From: Gemmataceae bacterium
Lineage (GTDB): Bacteria; Planctomycetota; Planctomycetia; Gemmatales; Gemmataceae
DNA length: 25,518 nucleotides
Reading direction: 5' to 3'
NCBI GenBank assembly: GCA_947474875.1
Contig: CANJKY010000001.1
Span: forward strand, 1 to 25,518
Under the pieces are notes generated by a model, which had not been told where the DNA came from, ran no database searches, and worked only from the letters and a program-made list of their open reading frames with translations. Each line of letters begins with the position of its first letter. Positions within the stretch are counted from its first letter, which is position 1. Position numbers and translations under genes: made by a program. This document shows positions 25,474 to 25,518 of this stretch, piece by piece.

Positions 25474-25518
25474 GTAGCCGCGACCCAACGGGGAGCGCGT
25501 TGGAACTGAACGCGCTCC
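25474..25518. repeat. Family-1 palindrome, copy C, truncated by window end
   Basis: The left arm 25474-25499 matches copies A and B with one change (CCCAACG instead of CCCAGCG). The loop at 25500-25510 is TTGGAACTGAA, and the first 8 bases of the right arm (CGCGCTCC) are present before the window ends. It lies 10 bp after the VOC gene stop. Confidence 0.9.

Overview
The window is GC-rich, gene-dense bacterial chromosome. It most likely comes from a planctomycete of the Gemmata/Gemmataceae type. Grounds for this: a DUF1559 pseudopilin-like protein with its LLLPAVQKVREAA signature, a PEP-CTERM secreted protein, a lysine/proline/alanine-rich tail on a VWA protein, a NagB/PIG-L fusion, an orphan FlgM-like protein, and several long dispersed palindromes. 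This assignment is inferred from protein families. No rRNA, tRNA, CRISPR array, transposase, phage gene or origin was seen.

Layout, left to right. Positions 1-2050 hold a partial secreted cysteine-rich protein (minus), a lipoprotein (plus) and a VOC protein (minus). Positions 2137-7371 form a minus-strand run: VWA protein, glycerol kinase, metallo-beta-lactamase-fold hydrolase, then the VOC gene. A DUF3592 membrane protein (minus) diverges from a matrixin-like PEP-CTERM metalloprotease (plus), whose 3' end overlaps carA (minus) tail to tail. A GH10-like barrel protein and a DUF1559 protein follow on the minus strand. From 13950 the plus strand carries a 2-Cys peroxiredoxin, a histidine kinase with a CxxCH haem motif in its sensor domain, a small membrane protein, endonuclease V, a FlgM-like small protein, a Fur-family regulator and a SWIM/SNF2 helicase. 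The right end has a trypsin-like protease (minus) diverging from an ADP-ribosylglycohydrolase (plus), then the NagB/PIG-L fusion (minus) diverging from a second VOC protein (plus).

Most genes are housekeeping or stand-alone, and no defence or biosynthetic island is evident. Functional themes are redox and metal response (peroxiredoxin, haem-type kinase, Fur), DNA maintenance (endonuclease V, SNF2 helicase), carbon and amino-sugar use (glycerol kinase, NagB/PIG-L) and pyrimidine/arginine precursor synthesis (CarA).

The most unusual signal is a set of long, nearly perfect palindromes. One family (26-bp arms, 10-11-nt variable loop) occurs three times: inside the glycerol kinase gene as an in-frame 63-bp insertion, at the 3' end of the SNF2 gene where it supplies the stop codon, and just after the last VOC gene. 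A diverged relative abuts the stop of the DUF3592 gene. An unrelated 32-bp-arm palindrome lies between the MBL and VOC genes, and a 186-bp nested inverted-repeat element lies upstream of endonuclease V. Together they look like non-autonomous mobile palindromes that settle at gene ends and can be tolerated inside proteins, comparable to Rickettsia palindromic elements.
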